64,000 bases of DNA from Alicyclobacillus fructus (GTDB lineage Bacteria; Bacillota; Bacilli; Alicyclobacillales; Alicyclobacillaceae): NCBI RefSeq assembly GCF_017329605.1, contig NZ_JAFMTY010000003.1:103167-167166 (forward strand), written 5' to 3'. The notes under the pieces are model-generated. The model ran no database searches. It was not told the origin of the DNA and saw only the letters and a list, made by a program, of their open reading frames with translations. Shown here in pieces: positions 61,325-64,000 of this stretch. The translations under genes and the position numbers were made by a program. Each line of letters opens with the position of its first letter. The stretch's first letter is position 1.

Positions 61325-61833
61325 TGCAATCGTGCGAGTTCGTGGAGCCCATGCTGTCGGACTATCTGGACGGCCAGCTCGGGACGGACGACGAGGCTCG
61401 CGTGGAAGCGCACCTGGCGGTCTGCGCGCGCTGCCGAAATCTTGCCGACGCCCTGAGGAGCGACGAGCGCGCCCTGGTTTCGTGGGCGCGAACCCTCACG
61501 GCTCCGGCCGACATGCCGCTGCGCGTGCTGAAAGCGCTGGGCCTGTCGCGCCAAGAGGTGCAGTCGCGGCGGCTCGCGTACGTGTACTTCGCGAGCCTGG
61601 CGCTGGGTGTGGCGCTCGTCCTCGCCGCGGTGAGCCTGCCGGTCGCCTCTGCGGCCACCATCCTGCTCCACTTCGCTTTGGCCGTGGTCCGCGCGCTGTT
61701 TGCGCTGCCCTGGGCCGTGCACGCCGAGTGGCTGGTCGTCCTCGGCGGGTTCAGTCTGGTGATGCTCGTGCTCTCGCTCACCGGCCTGCGGCGAGCCTTG
61801 CGTTGGACGCGAAGAGGGGTCGTTTGGCGATGA
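61324..61833 (+). CDS. Zinc-finger (zf-HC2) membrane anti-sigma factor
   Basis: A 169-residue anti-sigma factor. The N-terminal zinc anti-sigma domain has Cys4, His30, Cys34 and Cys37 (HLAVCARC, the HxxxCxxC signature). TM helices lie at about residues 84-105 and 110-128, with a third at 135-152, so the sensor is within the membrane. The start overlaps the sigma stop by one base. It would hold the ECF sigma inactive until regulated proteolysis. Confidence 0.88.
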   Translation: MQSCEFVEPMLSDYLDGQLGTDDEARVEAHLAVCARCRNLADALRSDERALVSWARTLTAPADMPLRVLKALGLSRQEVQSRRLAYVYFASLALGVALVLAAVSLPVASAATILLHFALAVVRALFALPWAVHAEWLVVLGGFSLVMLVLSLTGLRRALRWTRRGVVWR

Positions 61834-62687
61834 AGCGGGCGAAGCGTTGGCTTTTGGCCGCGGCACTCTGCGGCCTTTCGCTCTTGACCGCGGCGCCCGT
61901 CGTCGCCCAGGCGTCCGTCGTGGCCAATCAGGGACTCATCCGCACGAGCGCGACCGACGTGTTGCCCGGCCAGTCCGTGGGGGACATCATCGTCGTCGGA
62001 CACGACCTCACCATCGCGGGGGCGGCCGATCACGTCCTCGTGGTCAATGGCAACGTCGACCTTCTGCCCACCGCCCACGTCGACACCGTGATCGATCTCG
62101 GCGGCGAGGTGCGCACCTTGCCCGGCGCGACGGTGCACAAATTGCTTCACGCCACGCTCGGCAACCCGTTCTGGAGTGGCGCCATTGTGGCGAGCCTCGG
62201 TGCGCTCGTCGCCTGGATGGGCCTGCTCGTCGCGGGCGTCATCCTCACCGCGCTTCTTACGGTCATCGCGGCGGCCCTGCGCGAAAGCATCGCGGTGCCC
62301 CTCGCCGAGCTCGAAAAATCCGCGCGCCGGGCGGGGCTGAGCGGCGTGTTTGTGACGCTCGCCGTCCTCGCGCTCTCGGGGCTTCTCGCCGCGACCCTCG
62401 TCGGCATCCCGGTCGCGGTGGCCTGCCTCGCGCTGTACGCGATTGGCGCGACGGTGGGCCTGTCGGTCGTGTCGGTGTGGCTCGGCAGGATGATCGTCGG
62501 GCGAGATCGCGCGCAGGAGGTCTGGAAGGCGGCACTGGCCGGCGTCAGCTTCATGGTCGCGTTCTCGAGCATCCCCATCATTGGTCAGATTCTGTTTCTG
62601 GTGCTTTGGCTGGCCGGCGTCGGCGTGACCGCCGAATGGCTGTGGCGCTGGCGTCACCGCCGCAAAGCTGATCGCGCCCCGACCTGA
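61830..62687 (+). CDS. Membrane protein with bactofilin-like repeat region
   Basis: A 285-residue protein. Signal peptide KRWLLAAALCGLSLLTAAPVVAQA, then a beta-repeat segment (VGDIIVVGHDLTIAGAADHV, VVNGNVDLLPTAHVDTV) like the solenoid turns of bactofilins. Four to five TM helices and a basic C-terminus (WRWRHRRKADRA) follow. The ATG overlaps the anti-sigma stop by four bases, so it is third gene of the sigma operon and probably part of the envelope-stress output. No enzymatic motif. Confidence 0.65.
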   Translation: MKRAKRWLLAAALCGLSLLTAAPVVAQASVVANQGLIRTSATDVLPGQSVGDIIVVGHDLTIAGAADHVLVVNGNVDLLPTAHVDTVIDLGGEVRTLPGATVHKLLHATLGNPFWSGAIVASLGALVAWMGLLVAGVILTALLTVIAAALRESIAVPLAELEKSARRAGLSGVFVTLAVLALSGLLAATLVGIPVAVACLALYAIGATVGLSVVSVWLGRMIVGRDRAQEVWKAALAGVSFMVAFSSIPIIGQILFLVLWLAGVGVTAEWLWRWRHRRKADRAPT

Positions 62688-62700
62688 GTTGAAACGAACT

Positions 62701-62739
62701 GAAAGAGCCCTTCCGCCGCGTGTGCGGAAGGGCTCTTTC
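62701..62739. terminator. Strong bidirectional terminator
   Basis: GAAAGAGCCCTTCCG (62701-62715) and CGGAAGGGCTCTTTC (62725-62739) are perfect 15-base complements between convergent genes, with T-rich ends on both strands. Confidence 0.85.
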
Positions 62740-62766
62740 AACGGACGAAGACGTTGTGCAAGCTGC

Positions 62767-63405
62767 TCAGCCGCGCGAAGTGCGCTCGGCGCGCCGAGCC
62801 GGTTCGGGGGATTTTCCATATCCGAACGGCTTCGCCACCATCCGCGTGAGCGGCATCATGCGCGAGGCGAGCGGCCGCACCGCCGCGCTCGCCAAGAGGC
62901 CTACGGCCATTCCGCCGATCACGTCCGTCGGGTAGTGCACGCCGACGAACACCCGCGCGATCATCACGAGCACTGCAATGACCGTGAAGGGTACCGAGAT
63001 CCACTTCGGCGTGCGCCCCCACGATCCGCCTGCGAATCCCCACGATCCCGCGCTGTGATCGCTCGGAAACGAGGCGTCCGCCGGATGTGGAATCAACTGC
63101 GTGTAGGTGCCCTTGGGGAGGACGACAAACGGGCGCGGGCGGAACCAGAGAACGTGTGAGATGACGACGTTCAGAACCAGGGCGAGAATGCCCGAGAAAC
63201 CGGCCACGGCCAGTTGATTGCGGCTTCGCAGATCCTCCTTCGGGAGCGCGAACCAGTAGGCGATGAACAGCGCCGCGTAGAGCTCAAGCGCGTCCTTCGC
63301 GAAAAAGATCATGACGTCGTCGAGGAGCTTGCTCTTGCCGGCAAGGCCGTTGATGAGGTGGTATACGTGTACTTCGAACGGATTCAACAGCGCCGCGTGA
63401 ATCAC
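62767..63405 (-). CDS. bcrC: PAP2-family phosphatase, BcrC-like undecaprenyl-diphosphatase
   Basis: A 212-residue membrane phosphatase. The three acid-phosphatase motifs are WFRPRPFVV (K/R-x6-RP type), SFPSDHSAG (catalytic His) and ARVFVGVHYPTD (SRxxxxxHxxxD type). Helices around residues 45-65, 75-95, 135-155 and 165-185 complete the fold. GTG 63405 lies 7 bases after AAAGGAG. It recycles the undecaprenyl carrier for cell-wall synthesis and gives bacitracin tolerance in relatives. A sigma-W link is known for bcrC in Bacillus, and an ECF sigma operon is adjacent here. Confidence 0.85.
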   Translation of the reverse strand: MIHAALLNPFEVHVYHLINGLAGKSKLLDDVMIFFAKDALELYAALFIAYWFALPKEDLRSRNQLAVAGFSGILALVLNVVISHVLWFRPRPFVVLPKGTYTQLIPHPADASFPSDHSAGSWGFAGGSWGRTPKWISVPFTVIAVLVMIARVFVGVHYPTDVIGGMAVGLLASAAVRPLASRMMPLTRMVAKPFGYGKSPEPARRAERTSRG

Positions 63406-63873
63406 GCGATCACTCCTTTCCATCACCGTCGGCATGGACTGGCGCGAGTCGAAAAGAGTTCACGGGCGGGCGAGATCGACCGAAAAATCCTATTGCGGCA
63501 ACCAAATTGCAAGCAAATTGCTAGAGAGACCAACGAAAGTGAGAGAACTACGCGAGGAGGCTAAACTTACCGGGTACAACAATACGACTTTTTTACAGAC
63601 AACGTCTCGCTTGGAGATGCGGTTTTTGCGTGAAGGGGACTACCGTAGAGAAAGCGATTGCAAAATCGATTTTGGAGGTCTATAATGCATAGTGTATTTG
63701 TTTGATGAACAAATTAAGATGCGAAAAGACCTGCGGTGAAATGTCAAGGGGGTGACGAATGAAATTCGTGTAAGTTCAACTTGAGACAAAGCAAGCCCCC
63801 CCTAAGGAGGGTGATTGGAAGTTTCATCCTCTTGGTAGCGAATGTTCCAGGATGTCGGTTAAGGAGTCAGCGC
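63406..63873. other. Non-coding region with an orphan promoter and start codon
   Basis: No convincing gene. It contains a near-consensus promoter TTGCAA-N17-TATAAT (63658-63686) and, further on, AAGGGGGTGACGA before an ATG at 63759 that runs only Met-Lys-Phe-Val before a stop. The right part (from about 63770) is probably the non-coding end of the insertion element whose transposase ends at 63874. Confidence 0.5.
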
Positions 63874-64000
63874 TTAGCCTGTCGCCCGCCTTTCATCGTA
63901 AATTTGGCCTTTGCTCAGCAGCGCATAGACCAGTCGCACGAATTTCCGGGCCGTAAGAACTAATCCACGTTTGTGGTGGTGCGTCGTCGCTTCGCGGTAC
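63874..64000 (-). mobile_element. IS110-family transposase, C-terminal end (partial)
   Basis: The minus-strand frame open to the window edge encodes HHHKRGLVLTARKFVRLVYA then LLSKGQIYDERRATG and a TAA stop at 63874-63876. The RGLVLTARKFVRLV-ALL segment is the typical C-terminus of IS110-type (DEDD) transposases. Only about 41 residues are in the window; the catalytic Asp/Glu part lies beyond it. Confidence 0.8.

Overview
The window is a GC-rich (roughly 60 percent) Firmicutes chromosome segment. The order pdaB - SGNH hydrolase - cdaA - cdaR - glmM - glmS ribozyme - glmS, the puc-type purine operon, the AlaR/AlaT pair, Asp23/AmaP proteins and a CotD-like coat protein all point to a spore-forming Bacilli lineage. 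Gene content and base composition fit Alicyclobacillus or a close relative; this is inferred from memory of such genomes, not from a search.

Layout. 1-7.1 kb: cell-wall and c-di-AMP housekeeping (cdaA-cdaR-glmM-glmS, with a self-cleaving glmS ribozyme). 7.2-8.7 kb: a phosphotransferase and a membrane protein. 8.9-23.5 kb: a nearly complete purine catabolic island (xanthine dehydrogenase pucABCDE; allantoinase and allantoate amidohydrolase; PucR regulator; OHCU decarboxylase, uricase and HIU hydrolase; an aminohydrolase-type deaminase; an M20 hydrolase). 23.6-31.5 kb: a reductive pyrimidine catabolic operon (NCS1 permease, dihydropyrimidinase, PreT, PreA, beta-ureidopropionase, class III aminotransferase) in the same orientation. 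Together the two blocks would strip nitrogen from both base classes. 31.5-36.5 kb: TetR/alcohol dehydrogenase, an MFS transporter, and AlaR/AlaT. 36.7-38.9 kb: Asp23-family envelope-stress genes, one with a long LEA-like tail. 39-46 kb: a tandem repeat, csoR-copZ, a solitary D12 DNA adenine methylase, a DUF347 membrane protein, an NCS1 permease under a guanine-family riboswitch with an altered junction, and thiC under a TPP riboswitch.

46.1-50.9 kb: a CRISPR array of 31 repeats and 30 spacers, plus a decayed outermost repeat. It is transcribed leftwards from a leader next to cas4-cas1-cas2. No interference genes lie there, but a Csb2 (Cas5-Cas6 fusion of type I-G, formerly I-U) sits alone at 57.1-58.7 kb. 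Between them is a cst-type persulfide detoxification cassette (rhodanese, DsrE-like, TusA-rhodanese, rhodanese-persulfide dioxygenase, two TauE/SafE exporters, CstR), with operator-like TATACC-N6-GGTATA palindromes at its promoters.

58.8-63.4 kb: a secreted deacetylase-like protein, a CotD-like coat protein, an ECF sigma/anti-sigma/membrane-protein operon and a BcrC-like phosphatase. The window ends in the C-terminus of an IS110-family transposase. No rRNA or tRNA gene was seen.
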